A model generated the notes under the pieces. The model saw nothing but the letters and a program-made list of their open reading frames with translations, made no database searches and was not told the DNA's origin. DNA of 64,000 nt from NCBI GenBank assembly GCA_050084985.1, contig JBITNC010000001.1:101494001-101558000 (forward strand). Reading direction: 5' to 3'. The DNA comes from Nageia nagi. Taxonomy: Eukaryota > Pinophyta. This document shows, one piece after another, positions 35,455 through 46,590 of the stretch. Both the position numbers and the translations under genes were made by a program. The first letter of the stretch is position 1. Every line of letters begins with the position of its first letter.

Positions 35455-35765
35455 GACCATGTAATTTACATCCTTTTTTACATCGTAATACATTGTATTT
35501 TTTTCTATTTCACCATTGAAAAAGGATGTAAATTTGGATGCATCCAAATTTGCATTCTTTTCGACATCTTTTTTTGCATTCCTTTTACATCTATTTTTGC
35601 ATCTTTTAGAGTCCTTTTTTGTGTCTCCTTGCATCTTTATGCATCCATTTTTTGTTTCCTATTGCATCCTATTTGGCATCCTAAATTATCATCACTTAAT
35701 GTCCTTTTCTATGTCCTTTTTACATCCGTACATGTCCTTTTTGCATCAAAATGTTTACAATTTTT
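35455..35765 (-). repeat. Degenerate short tandem repeat, TTTTTGCATCC type
   Basis: Variants of 'ctttttttgcatccttttac' recur every 15-25 bp on the plus strand. On the minus strand they read as KDVKRNAKKDVEKNANLDAS-like peptide, which explains the open frames on both strands. Not a gene. Confidence 0.7.
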
Positions 35766-36057
35766 TTTTAAAATTATTATTAAATTTCAATAAATAATTA
35801 ATAATAATAAATTAATATTAAAATAAGAATACTATTATTAATATAATATAATATAATTTTAATAAAATTATTTGTATTATTAATATATATTTTTATTATA
35901 TTTAATAATAACATTTATTATATTTTTACATATACATCAAAATTATAACATGCATCCACATCAAAATTTATACGTGGAAATATATCAAAATGATAAAATC
36001 CACATTATATATTTATACACACTTCATAATGATAAAATGGTGTTCACATCATGAGTA
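35766..36057. other. Very AT-rich, no gene
   Basis: TA-rich low-complexity sequence ('taatataatataatataatt' type runs). No coding signal. Confidence 0.6.
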
Positions 36058-37123
36058 CTAGGATTCAACATCGACATTTTCACTCTTCGATCGATAGCCA
36101 CTAAGTGACTCACTATCTGAGCCACTACTTGACCCACTGGGTGACCTAATAGTTGACCTACTAGCTGACTTCCTAAATATTGATGTCAAATCATTATCAT
36201 GATGATGATCATCATCATTGAAATTTGATCCAAAAAAATATTCAGATCAAACTTCATCATTTGACTTGTCATATCTTAGTGGCTCATGGTGTTGATCGAT
36301 CACCTGCAAGGCATGGTGCTCTGTCTAACCTTGCGATGCACCTACCTACAAATAATAAGGAAATAAATGTTAGAAAATAATCAATACTTACCAAAAATAT
36401 GCATCACCTATAATGAATGCATATGCACATATTAATTAAAATAATTATGATTACTTACCCAACACCCAATTGTGCCTTCAGGGTCTTGTAACCATATATG
36501 ATGGCAAATTGTCATTTGTTGCCATCAAGAAACCAATTGAAATATGCTAACTAAAAAAAATCAATTAGTACTATATTAAAAAAATTATCTATTCATTTTC
36601 AAATATTAAATATCATTGAAAATCACTATATGTACTTACAAATTGGGCATCCTCATGTCTCCTCCCTCCACTCCCCGATTGATGCATAAACATGCATCCC
36701 AGTTTAGCAACTAGAGACTTCATCACTTTTTCTTGTACCATTTCCTTACCTTTTGCTTTCCTCTTCTTCGTATCGACCACTTTTTTAAGGAGCATCTTCC
36801 ATACCTTCTTATGAAATAATTAATTAGTATTATATTACAAAAATCAACTGATTAGGTTCAAATATTAAATATCAAGGAAAATATTCCATACCTACTTATG
36901 GATGTTAGGTGGTTTCATTGCTAAGTTTCTTTTGTTTTAGGGAATTTTGATCACTTTTCTATGCACATGATCTCTAACCCTTTTGAGACTCTTCCCTTCC
37001 TATTGGAGGGCTTTTTTCTCACTCCACCCTTCATCGAAATCATGTTTCAGAGTTGCTAATATTCTTTTTTTTTTTTAAATTGTAAAATACACAAATTATA
37101 AAAAAATAGTTTTAGTGTCTTGG

Positions 37124-37250
37124 TGAAGGAGAAACTCCAAAAGCCAAGTATTGTATTAATTTGATCTCATATAAATACATGCAGACTCACACACCTAAAA
37201 CTATTAATGATCACAAATTACCTTAATCCCTAAGGATTAGGTTTCCAACA
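37124..37250 (-). repeat. 3' LTR of the young element
   Basis: 127 bp, TG...CA. It ends TTTCCAACA and is followed by 'ttccctcctttaatccgc', the complement of the polypurine tract. Confidence 0.9.
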
Positions 37251-37855
37251 TTCCCTCCTTTAATCCGCAAGGGATTAAGAAATAAATGAGAATACAAAGA
37301 TGCCTCAAGGTGTGTAGCCTTTTCTGGAGCTCGACACTTTCTAGAGCTCGTTTGGAGCTAGTCTGGAGCTGGTCTTTTTGGTGCTAGACGTTGGCCATTC
37401 TTCACATAGAATGCATACATCAGGGAGGTTTGCCCTCCACATCACATGACTTGTCTGCTGGAATCCACGTCTAGCAGGACTCGAGGGCTAGTAAAGCACC
37501 ACGTCTACTTAGGCAAGCTCCATTTCATATGGGTGCATGGTATCTTCAAACCTATGCAAAATCCAATAAGGCAGGTCCATGCCATGCTTGCAGAGAATCT
37601 ATTCTCCACCAACAATAAGCTATTTCCAAAAATATACGATCACTAAAATGGAAGCAACAGTGTCCAAAATAAAATGTATGTAGTTTCAAAAATGCACGTA
37701 GGGTAGGTGAACAATGGTCTCAATGATGGCATGAACACAGTGTCAGTCTCCTTTGACTCATTCATGCCACAACTCTTGGGAGCTCTATTCTAGACCCCAC
37801 TTGGTCCATTGTTTGGCCTGGAGGAGCTCCTCGCTTAACTCCAACCTCGTCTTGC

Positions 37856-38197
37856 CTACTCCTTGGGTGCACGACTCTGTTTGGGTCTTATTTTGCACCC
37901 TTCCATGTCAACAACATCATCATCAGCATCTGCATGGACATGGTTGCCCTCATCCACATCATTTCCAGCATCAACTTGAAAGCCCTCACCTCCATCCACA
38001 TCATTCTCTGCATCACCGGTGCAAAAATCATCGAGGAATGACTTCACATCTAGAAATTCCTCAACTTCATCACCGGCACCGGGAACTTGGAAGTCCTCTT
38101 CGTCGTTCAATAGAAACTCACTGAGAACGGAGAGCATGAGGCAGCCTGACCATGGTGGCTCTGCTACAAGCCCTCCTCTCATGAACTCGCTTCCCAT
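37856..38197 (-). CDS. Acidic reading frame inside the young LTR element
   Basis: 113 codons from an ATG in a favourable context (AAAGATGGG) to a TAG. It begins MGSEFMRGGLVAEPP and contains SEFLLNDEEDF followed by many Asp, Glu, Gly and Val residues, with NDVDGGEGFQVDAGNDVDEG in the middle. It has the same strand as the element's own transcription. It has no retroviral motif. Its composition suggests the acidic N-terminal region of a nuclear plant protein, so it may be a captured host exon. I do not recognise the donor gene. Because the DNA is C/G-rich here, an open frame also occurs on the opposite strand, so coding status is uncertain. Confidence 0.35.
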   Translation of the reverse strand: MGSEFMRGGLVAEPPWSGCLMLSVLSEFLLNDEEDFQVPGAGDEVEEFLDVKSFLDDFCTGDAENDVDGGEGFQVDAGNDVDEGNHVHADADDDVVDMEGCKIRPKQSRAPKE

Positions 38198-38369
38198 CTT
38201 TACTGCTCAGCTCCTTCGTAGCTTCTCTCCAGCATCTACATTTTTCTCCTGCTGTGGTCAACTTTGCTCGACCTCGACTTTAGCATTTTTTCTCCATTTT
38301 TTTTCTAGGCATTTTTCCATGCCACCTCATGACTTTGCGTCCTCCTCCTCCTCTAGATTTTGGATGTCA

Positions 38370-39340
38370 GAATCCCTTTCAGAATAGTGGGACTCCTTCA
38401 TCTCTTCGCTCTGCCTCCACATGATTGAGAGGCTCCTCCTGATCGTTCGCTGACTTCTGCCCACATTTCCTCAGCTTCTTCTCCACAACCATCGATTCTG
38501 ACTCTTTCATCGATGCGCTGGCCTCCACGTCTGATAGTTTTGACTCCATACTCGATCACTTTGCTCCAGGTGTTCCTACCCCTGAGCTACCACCATTTGT
38601 AGCACTCTGTTGTCATCTTTTTCTTCGTCCTTTGATAGCAGGTTCTGACTGAATCTTCAATAACCTGAATGCAACATTTGTGGGTCTTCTGTACCCTAGA
38701 TCCACTACTCTCTCCCTTCTCAAATCATCTCAGATCAGCCCTTTGCATCACCAAGGCTCCAATCCTGTGGTGTCTATCCAGCTCAGACAGATTTCTTTCC
38801 AGCACAGTCGCTCCTTGCTGCCTGGGTTCTTTTAATGCAGCATTCGACTACATTATGCAACAGAGAAGCTCTCCTCCATTTTCACCTTCACATCATGCCT
38901 CCTAGACGCACACTGAGCTCCTTATGGCTCATTCTCATGGCAACATTCATAATCTCTCGGGTCTGAATAAACGGTTCGCATCCCTTACAACATCTTTCAG
39001 CTGTGCGATGCCTCCTTTATGAGGCACTCTCTTCTCTTCCTTAGGCTCCATGTGGGGAGGTGCTATCCAAGACACACCCCTTTCTCCACACAGGCTCTTC
39101 TCATGATCCATGCAAGGACATGCACTCCAACACCCCTTTCTTTGCATGATCTTCTCTCATGGCCCCTCTGGCCATCATTCACATCTCTAGGGCAGTCCTC
39201 TACCTCTCTTCAATAGATTCAAATCCCCATAACAGATTCAAATCTTCATAACCACAGCTGAAACTACGAACCAACATAAAAAAATTCAAACCCTCATCTT
39301 TGGAGGATGGGCAATGGAGTTCTTCGGATCTTCTCCAACG
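38370..39340 (-). other. Remaining interior of the young LTR element
   Basis: GC-richer sequence with several short minus-strand frames, for example 39147-38947 (MQRKGCWSACPCMDHEKSLC at its start) and a frame near 38550-38375 opening MESKLSDVEASASMKESESM. They are not joined in one frame. They look like pieces of processed or intron-bearing plant gene sequence, but I cannot name a source. Confidence 0.35.
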
Positions 39341-39355
39341 AGGCTCTGATACCAC
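39340..39355 (-). other. Primer-binding site of the young element
   Basis: Minus strand TGGTATCAGAGCC, two bases inside the 5' LTR. It is complementary to the 3' end of initiator-Met tRNA and undecayed. Confidence 0.9.
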
Positions 39356-39356
39356 T

Positions 39357-39483
39357 TGAAGGAGAAACTCCAAAAACCAAGTATTGTATTAATTTGATCT
39401 CATATAAATACATGCAGACTCACACACCTAAAACTATTAATGATCACAAATTACCTTAATCCCTAAGGATTAGGTTTCCAACA
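39357..39483 (-). repeat. 5' LTR of the young element
   Basis: 127 bp; it differs from 37124-37250 only by 'aaaaacc' in place of 'aaaagcc'. Contains a TATA-like 'tttatatg' on the minus strand. Confidence 0.9.
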
Positions 39484-40258
39484 TTTGGAATATTTAATAA
39501 AAAAACATACATACCAAAATCATCTTGCTTTTTCCATGGCTTATCAAATGTTTCTCTAAATTCTAGCACTCAACATTCTTCAGTGCCTTGTAAAAAAAAA
39601 CACCTGAAAAATAATTGAAAACATGTTACTAAATTTATATATTACTAATAAATTCATAAATTTATATTTTTCAAACATAAACTATTACTATTATCATCTT
39701 TCAGGATATCTCTATCCACCAATACATAAATTTAAATATTTTTGGATCCTTGAGTCACCATCATTCTAGAATGTTGATTTACCGAATCTACACATGATAC
39801 TGGATCACCACACAATATGCTTTAAAAGAAAAATTAAAATGAATTTTCATTTCTTATTAATAAATTAAGTAATTATAAAAAATTACTAGAAGTAGCCGCC
39901 TATCTCGATGGTGTGCTAACACCACCAGCTCCTTTAGGTAGCCCACCAACAAGCATGGTCATCAATTCATCAAAGGTGAATAAACTTTTACATGTTTTTG
40001 CGATGTCCTTTACCTTCTTTTTCTATTCATAAAAATTTAAAAAGTAAGTGATTACATGTACTACTTATTGAAATATATATAGTATTATTAGAAAATGCCT
40101 ATCTTGATATTACATAATACATATGGATACTTACAAGTTTGCTTTATCTTTCTATAATGTGTGCATTTTTATCTAGATATTTATTTCCACTCTTTCTTTT
40201 TATTTTTTCTCTTATATTCTTCATCACCTTCTTGCAATGCCCCATGGTTGATGCAAGT

Positions 40259-40624
40259 GATCACTAAAAGAAAGTAAATAAAAGTTATTATTATTAATAT
40301 TATACAATAAATCTATACATAAGGCAAATTAGGAAAGATAAGACTATGCCTTTTTTCATAAAAATCCATTTAAGATTAGAAATCCTACATTATTCTATAC
40401 AAAAAAAATATGAATATGTGAAACTTTATTTTTTTTACAAAATATAATATCCTAAGAACCATATCAATACCATTTAGAGATGTGCATTATAGTCCCTAGT
40501 GATAAGAAATTAATGACATATTTATTTCATATGACATATTGATACCATCTACTAAAATATATGCAATGAATAATTTTTAAACATAACAAAATATATATAT
40601 GAAAAATAAATTATTGTTATTCTA
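40259..40624. other. No gene recognised
   Basis: AT-rich sequence upstream (minus strand) of the gene-like exon series. A first exon or promoter may lie here, but none is evident. Confidence 0.4.
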
Positions 40625-41132
40625 TGACGGAATAAACTTACAAGACTAAATTCTTAATTACCCAAGATCACTTGAAAACTCTCTCAAATCCTTAAGCATT
40701 AAGAACACACACTCAAAGTAGCATTTACACAAGATAACTTCAATATAAAGTAGTTCCTCCAACCATGGGAGTACATCCACTAATCTAAGATTTTATTCTC
40801 AAAGAGAACTTTCTTACATATCACTTCTCCTACAACCTATACAAGAGCATAACTTTACTACAAACTTGAGTGAGTAACCTTAAGGAGAGATCCTTCTATT
40901 TATAGGTCAAATTCTTCTCTTGGATCATTCTTTTACCCAAGGGGCATGCTCATGATATGGAATGTAGGAAAAGTTACATTGTCATATTCACAAATACTTA
41001 AAGGTATCTAGGGATACTTTAAGTATTAGTGAATTTACATTATCATATAATTCACTAAATACTTAAGGTATTTAGGGATACTTTTAAGTAGTAAGTAAAT
41101 TATAATAATTCATTATACATCCCAACATTCCC
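40625..41132 (-). repeat. Copia-C 3' LTR
   Basis: About 508 bp, TG...CA. On the minus strand it starts TGTTGGGATGTATAATG and has a TATA box CCTATAAATAGAAGG (40907-40893). A polypurine tract AAGGGGGAA lies just outside its 5' end (41133-41141), so it is a 3' LTR rather than a solo LTR. It is the same family as the LTR at 58617-59100. Confidence 0.75.
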
Positions 41133-41724
41133 CCTTAATGCAATATTGGGGTAGAGCGAAGAAGGAGAGAAGCAAGAGAGAGTAAGAGAGATTTATCCTC
41201 CAAAGAGGTGCAATAAGAGATGATAACATTTACATCTTTAAAAAACAAGCAATATTTTATATTGAGACTCAGTACTTTACCATTTGAAAAAATGGTTTAC
41301 AATACAATCATTAACTATAATTGGTTTCACTATACGAATTAGTACAAGTTGACATGATGAGCCTCCATGAGCTTACCACTTGAAGTAGGTAACCTACACT
41401 CTCAAGAAGAAACCTACAAGCTACAAGTAGGTCATAAATAAGATTAGTTAGATGCATCAAATAAACATTCATATAAACATAATATAAATGAATCAATTAA
41501 TATCATCCATAAAATGATCAATGGTACATTATAAGTCATCACGAAGATGCCAAGCCAATACTCATAGTCATGTGTTGTATAGAAAACATGTGTTGATCAA
41601 TATAAAAAATTGAGCATAAGCACATTAGAGTTCCTCACATATGGATAACTAAATAGTGCCAAAAAGCACATACTTGTTTCTCACATATGGATAACTGAAA
41701 TAGTGCTAGTAGAAGCCATTATAT
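41133..41724 (-). other. Copia-C 3' untranslated remnant
   Basis: Polypurine tract, then non-coding sequence up to the start of the gypsy-B LTR. No RNase H end was found here, so the coding end of copia-C lies elsewhere or was deleted. Confidence 0.5.
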
Positions 41725-43638
41725 GTTAACAAATGTTTCTTGAATTCTTGCTTCTTTTTTTCCTTTTCATATTTGTAAATAATGATAAAGAGTCTTTTCT
41801 CTATACTTAGTCTTTTATCAAAATTTTGGTCAAGTATAAAGAATTTTAGGTATTGTTAATAGTTTGGGTATTGTTTATATGTATCTAAGTCTTAACCATT
41901 TTTGTTTTAATGTCTAGCCACTATCTAGTGGGTGTTGTAGCAAGTATCAAAAATTAATCTTAGTTAAGTTGAGTGTTTTTTTGGTAATTATATATAAAGG
42001 GAGAGTCATAGATCATATAAATTCAATCAAAGTCATTTTCAAGAGTTAATGTACCATGTCTGGGTAGTATCGTAACATGTAAGGAAAGTAAGTGTCTAAG
42101 TCAAAATATGGGAGTTATAGAAGTATAGATGTTTCAAGAATTATCTTAAATAAGAGTTTTGGTTCAATCCAAGTAACTAGTAGGTGATGTTGTAAAGCTC
42201 ATCGATTTTTAGAAGAAATTCTCAATTGTACACCAAAAACCCATGGGAAGTATTTCAAGAAGATATCTTCTAAAGCCCATTGATTTTGAGTGATGATGTC
42301 ATCCTTTTGGTTTGAAATCAATGGGTCCTAAGATAGTTAGCAGCAGGCAGTATCATGTTCAATGGAATATGTTTTAAGAAGATAACTAAGTAGAGTTCAT
42401 TGATTTTAAATGATGACATCACATATTTTGCCTAAAATTGATGGGTATTAAGTGAGCTGTTATCATCATTAGAGCTCGCAAAAAAAAACCAAAACCCACC
42501 AAATAGGAGGAAGAATAATGGAGGGGAAAGAACACTTGGGTCCACTTGATCATGAGTGTTTGACCCCCGAGGCTCTATCAAGGTGTCAACCATGACTCAT
42601 TTCCACATGATAGTAGTAGTTCTTCCTAGGATTATAATGGTACCCTATTTATTGCCCTCGTTATTCTATGCAACTGGGAACTACAATGTTAATCATTAAT
42701 GGTTGTAGGGAGTTAGATCGTTGTTGAAAGAATATAGTACCAAATCACACCAATCAAGCTGATAGATAATGCATCTTCAATTAGGTATAGTCCCAATATA
42801 ATCCAATCAATGATAAGTCAAAAAGATTATGGCTTAATAGTGCAATAGCTTAGAGACATCAAGTTTTGAGACTTTGGTGCTGATTGTACTTGTTCACTAT
42901 ACATTTGTGCATAGTTGCTTTTACTATTTTTAGTCAAGTAGATTAGTTAAGAGTATTAATGGTGAACAACCACCCAATGGTTGATGTAAATATATAAATA
43001 GTGGACTATTGTAAATTCAAATGGATGGACATTCTAACAAATTTGTCCAAGTATGTAAGATGCTTTCATATGTGATAATGCTTTGTCCTCTACAATATGT
43101 GGCTGTTTATTACACTTTGTGAATGTTATGTATGAAATGCTATCTTAAGTTATGGCTATGTATTATGACTATGATACCCCAAAGGAAAGATAGTTTACTA
43201 TTCTTAATCTTGGCTATGGATTATTTCCTGTGTTGCAATGCCTAGGCTATGTAGTATTAATTTGCTTTGTTAGTTTAATGTGTTTATCTCTTTTTTGTTA
43301 CTCTTAGCCTTTTTTTTATCTATTTTTAGTTACTTTTAATCTTAATCATAGATAGAAATTGGCCTATAACTTGGAAATTGAGTAGAAAACCAACACGAGT
43401 GCATTCCCCACCACCTTTTGCTCTTTCAAGGACCCTACTATTATAAGAAATGGAGAACACGACCAGACCAAACCCTTGAGGTTACATTATACTGATCAAT
43501 AGTAGAATAGTCCATTTTTGGTACACTTGATGGGGCATGAGCTAAATTCCATTTTTAGTAGGTGTGAATAGGCCAAATAGTTATGTTTGGTAAGCTATCA
43601 CTTAGTTTTTCAAAGTTTATAAGGTTTTTATTACCTTA
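41725..43638 (+). repeat. Gypsy-B 5' LTR
   Basis: About 1.9 kb. Followed by TGGTGACTCTACTA (43640-43653), a likely primer-binding site. It matches 53936-55731 throughout, for example 'gtcttttatcaaaattttgg' in both. A TATA box TATATAAAGG lies at 41991-42000. Confidence 0.8.
41991..42000 (+). promoter_or_regulatory. Gypsy-B LTR TATA box
   Basis: TATATAAAGG, conserved in the right LTR at 54197-54206. A likely core promoter of the element. Confidence 0.5.
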
Positions 43639-43639
43639 T

Positions 43640-43653
43640 TGGTGACTCTACTA
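43640..43653 (+). other. Gypsy-B primer-binding site
   Basis: TGGTGACTCTACTA directly after the LTR end. It resembles the TGGCGACTC-type site common in plant Tat-like gypsy elements, with a C-to-T change. Confidence 0.5.
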
Positions 43654-43809
43654 TTAAATAGTCAATATTTTGAACCCTGGCACCTCCAAAATTAGACTTA
43701 ATAAGAGTAGTACTAGAAATACTCTTAGTCAGCCTAAATTTTGAGTGCTGTCAATTCCTCATAGGAGGACTTGGAAAAGATTTCCTAAACTTTTTCTTCT
43801 CAAATCCCT

Positions 43810-45440
43810 TTGAGAGTTGTTCCATTATCAACCATATTTGATCAATTCTTAGAAGATCTTTCACCTAATACAACTGGTCCAAGCGTAGCTCAACTTACTC
43901 GTGCTGATTTTTCTACTTGGAATAATGGTCATCCTTTAGTAGTTGTTGCTAATTCATTAGCTATTCCTCAAGCAACTTTTAAGGTTTTGCCTAAATATTA
44001 TGGGTATGACAAAACACCATATGAGCACTATTAAGATGTTTTTTTTTTGGCTTCAAGATTCAATATTACTGATGAAATGGTGATGACTAGATTGCTATCA
44101 CATTCTTTTAAAAAAAATTTAGCTGAATGGTTTTGAACTTTCACCCCTCAATCTATAAATACCTAGGGAGAGTTATGTTAAGTCTTTATTAAAAGATTTT
44201 CTACTGATGGTGATGATAATACCTTTTGAGCCTTATAGCATGTATCAAAAGGCATGCTCATGAGTCTATTAATGATTTTAATATCAAATTTGAGAAAACA
44301 TAAAAATCTATTCTGGTTAGGATTAGATCAACAAATGCATAAGCTTTAGTGTATTACAAGAAAGCCTTTCTCCTTGATCTTAATATGCTTATTGTTATGT
44401 CTAGAGATACTTTTTTAGATGTCTACCAAATGGCTAAAACTTTGAACATACTTTGGTATCCTTTGGAAATATGTAAATAAGAAGTATTATGCCCTTATTT
44501 CCTAATTTACCCCCTAAACAAGCTTTACAAATTACTCATCTTGAAGTGTTAGCCTTACCACCTCCTCCTAATCCTATTGTACAAAATAAAGTATCAACAC
44601 TACCTACTTTTACATCTACTAGTATAAATACTGATTCTAAATTTCAAGAATAGGAGAGGATAGGGTAATTGGAGGTAATTATTAGGAACCTTACTAATAA
44701 GCTCACTCTACAAGAGAGGTAGAATCAAAGTTTCAATTATAGAAGATATGATAATTAGTATCAAACTAGATTTTACCTAGGAATAACCAACTACAACAAC
44801 CAATTATTCCTAAACCAATTGATAATGCTATTATGGCAAGTTCAATAGAGAGTGATGCCATGGGCATTACATAATGGTGCCCTCCATTTTTTAACTCCTC
44901 ATTTCCCAAACTCATGTGCCATCTATCAACATTAGTACTTGGGCTTGCATTCAAACCAAATGGTGGAACCTGCATCAGATCCTACTGTTGACCTTACCAT
45001 GGTCAATTTTTGGCTTTTAGGTTATGCTCAAGAATAGGCTAATTATGTACAAACTAGAGCCTCATCTTTAGCAACCCTTCAAAAGCCCCAAGTCACTCAA
45101 CAAAATCAACAGGCCATTCTAGTGCAACCTAAACCAAAAAGAGCTAAGGCTCCTTTGATCTAACCATAAAATCAAGAAAATCAATTTCTTGCATATCCAA
45201 GTCATATTTCTCTAGACCTAAGTAATACTTCCTTTAAAGTAGTAAATATTGCTACGACTAGAAAAGAAGTACTAAAGAATGAGAGACCTCATCCATTAAG
45301 ATATCCATTTATCATTGATCATTAGAAGGAAAAGGCCACTTGGTAATTTAGAACTCATCAACCAGTATAAACAAGTAAGTTTATCCCATATGGTCCATAT
45401 AACATTGTAGAATAACTAAAGGAAACACCTTCTAGAATAA
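43810..45440 (+). pseudogene. Gypsy-B gag
   Basis: The open segment 43810-44034 ends IPQATFKVLPKYYGYDKTPY, and after a stop continues DVFFLASRFNITDEMVMTRL and SFKKNLAEWF. This is the Retrotrans_gag pattern (LPKF.G...P..H...F......I...D...). Downstream is a Pro/Gln-rich region (PPNPIVQNKVSTLPTFTSTS near 44562) and a basic stretch near 45130. No zinc knuckle was seen. No convincing Met start was found. Several stops. Confidence 0.65.
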
Positions 45441-45639
45441 CCATGTTTGATGCATTAAGGATTCTAGGTCAGATGGACCTTTTGTAAGAAGTTTTGAAGT
45501 TAAAAAATAGTAAGAAGAAGGTGAATGAGGGTAATGTTATATTTGCAATATCTAATAATGTTCCTTTAGCTCCTATTAGGTATAATAAGACCACCTTTTT
45601 ATCTTTTTCTTAGACTACAAGGTTGGGTAGTTAATAATT

Positions 45640-46080
45640 GTATGATAGAAACCTGAGCTGCTATTATCATAATTCCCAAAGTAGTTGCAAATGAAATGAA
45701 GTTGTATATCACTAGATGCATTGATGGTGTCATACAATTGGAATCTTCCTCTACATATATTATTTGTAGTATTAATGTATTCCTTGATATCTATGTCATT
45801 CAAGATATTATTGTTGTTGATCTTCCACCTTTGTTTGGATTTTTTTTTATCTAGAGAGTTCAATGCCAAATTGGAAGGGTACCTAGCTTTAGATTATACA
45901 TATATTTTACTTCCCCTATAAAATAAATAAATTGAGATTCTGAATGAGGGTACCAAAAGTGTTCATGTTAAAAAGATCATAAAGTAGAATTGTATGAATG
46001 GCCATGAACCTGTAGTAGTGTTTGAAAGGGATACACTTAGAGAAACACAATTAACAACTAAAATTTTTTCAACAAATGAT
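45640..46080 (+). pseudogene. Gypsy-B protease-like region
   Basis: The segments IDGVIQLESSSTYIICSINV near 45720 and, in another frame, DFFLSREFNAKLEGYLALDY near 45835 and HVKKIIK near 45965 match the order of the region before the RNase H in related plant gypsy elements. The catalytic D(T/S)G is not recognisable. Assigned largely by position. Confidence 0.4.
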
Positions 46081-46159
46081 GTCAATTATTAGGTCACATA
46101 CATTATCATTGGAAAGTATTATTTATATGAAAATGTGTAGTCGATTTCAATCATAGCTG

Positions 46160-46590
46160 AAAGGGAACATGAAATTTGGACAATCTACTTTGATGGGGCT
46201 AGGTGTAAACTTGGATGTGGAGCTAGTGTTATTTTTAAATCATCAAAGAGACATATGAGAAGGTTCTCATTCAGATTCATATGGATTTAAATAAATAATG
46301 CTACTAAGTATGAAGCCCTTTATTTAGGGTTATCTAAAGCAATCAGTATGAGCATCAGATATCTAATTATGCATGGTGATTTTGAATTGATCATAAAGCA
46401 AGTAAGAAACCAGATTAGTGCAAAACATCACTATCTAAATACCTATAGGAATATAGTACGGGACTTACTAGAGTCATTCTTGGCTATCAATTTTATATCT
46501 ATTCCCAAAAGGTATAATTAAGTTGTTGATGCACTTGTTGGCAAAGGGGCACATTATAATCCAACTCATTACAAAAGAGGAAGCTTTGAA
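46160..46590 (+). pseudogene. RNase H domain located before the RT in gypsy-B
   Basis: IWTIYFDGARCKLGCGASVI near 46174 gives the first strand with catalytic Asp. NNATKYEALYLGLSKAISMS near 46294 gives the helix with the Glu, and YLIMHGDFELIIKQVRNQIS near 46360 the third acidic residue. VVDALVGKGAHYNPTH near 46530 gives the last Asp. All four acidic positions are visible and only two stops occur, so it is one of the best-preserved parts. The type matches the additional, archaeal-like RNase H of Tat elements. In gypsy-A that domain lies between RT-RNase H and integrase. Here it lies between protease and RT. Confidence 0.75.

Larger units (their letters stand above)
37124..39483 (-). mobile_element. 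Young non-autonomous LTR element with captured-looking interior
   Basis: A 2360-bp element with two 127-bp LTRs (37124-37250 and 39357-39483) that differ at one base. Next to the right LTR the minus strand reads AGTGGTATCAGAGCC, a perfect initiator-Met primer-binding site, and next to the left LTR it reads AAAGGAGGGAA, a polypurine tract. Flanks 'cttgg' (37119-37123) and 'tttgg' (39484-39488) look like a 5-bp target duplication with one change. The 2.1-kb interior is clearly GC-richer than its surroundings and has no gag, protease, integrase or RT motif. This resembles TRIM-type or gene-transducing elements. Mobilised in trans, perhaps by a copia-B relative. Confidence 0.85.
36058..40258 (-). 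pseudogene. Gene-like series of exons with canonical splice sites, interrupted by an LTR element
   Basis: On the minus strand several coding-like blocks end at good donors (GTAAGT or GTATGT) and start after AG acceptors. Approximate exons, first to last: 40258-40145, 40027-39890, 39835-39710, 39603-39515, 37063-36895, 36810-36640, 36545-36457, 36345-36058. Segments include GHCKKVMKNIREKIKRKSGN, LMTMLVGGLPKGAGGVSTPS, EFRETFDKPWKKQDDFG, KHDFDEGWSEKKAL, AKLGCMFMHQSGSGGRRHED and a Ser/Asp-rich end (SGSSSGSDSESLSGYRSKSE) before TAG at 36060-36058. Order and composition are reminiscent of plant Ptta/En-Spm transposase-like genes, but that is tentative. Some exons contain stops, so it is probably a pseudogene. 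The young LTR element sits in its fourth intron. Confidence 0.4.

Noticed and set aside
35380-35797. Overlapping open frames on both strands near 35.5 kb
   Set aside because: They arise from the TTTTTGCATCC repeat and from the copia-B integrase edge.
37753-38387. Plus-strand open frames with many His, Pro and Ser codons
   Set aside because: They are antisense to the acidic frame and to the element's own transcription direction; GC-rich low-complexity sequence opens frames on both strands.
40625-41132. Solo LTR
   Set aside because: A polypurine tract and non-coding tail lie just outside its 5' end on the minus strand, so it is a 3' LTR of a disrupted element.
46160-46590. RNase H as a host gene
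   Set aside because: It sits between gypsy protease-like sequence and RT on the same strand, with stops, and fits the additional RNase H of plant gypsy elements.
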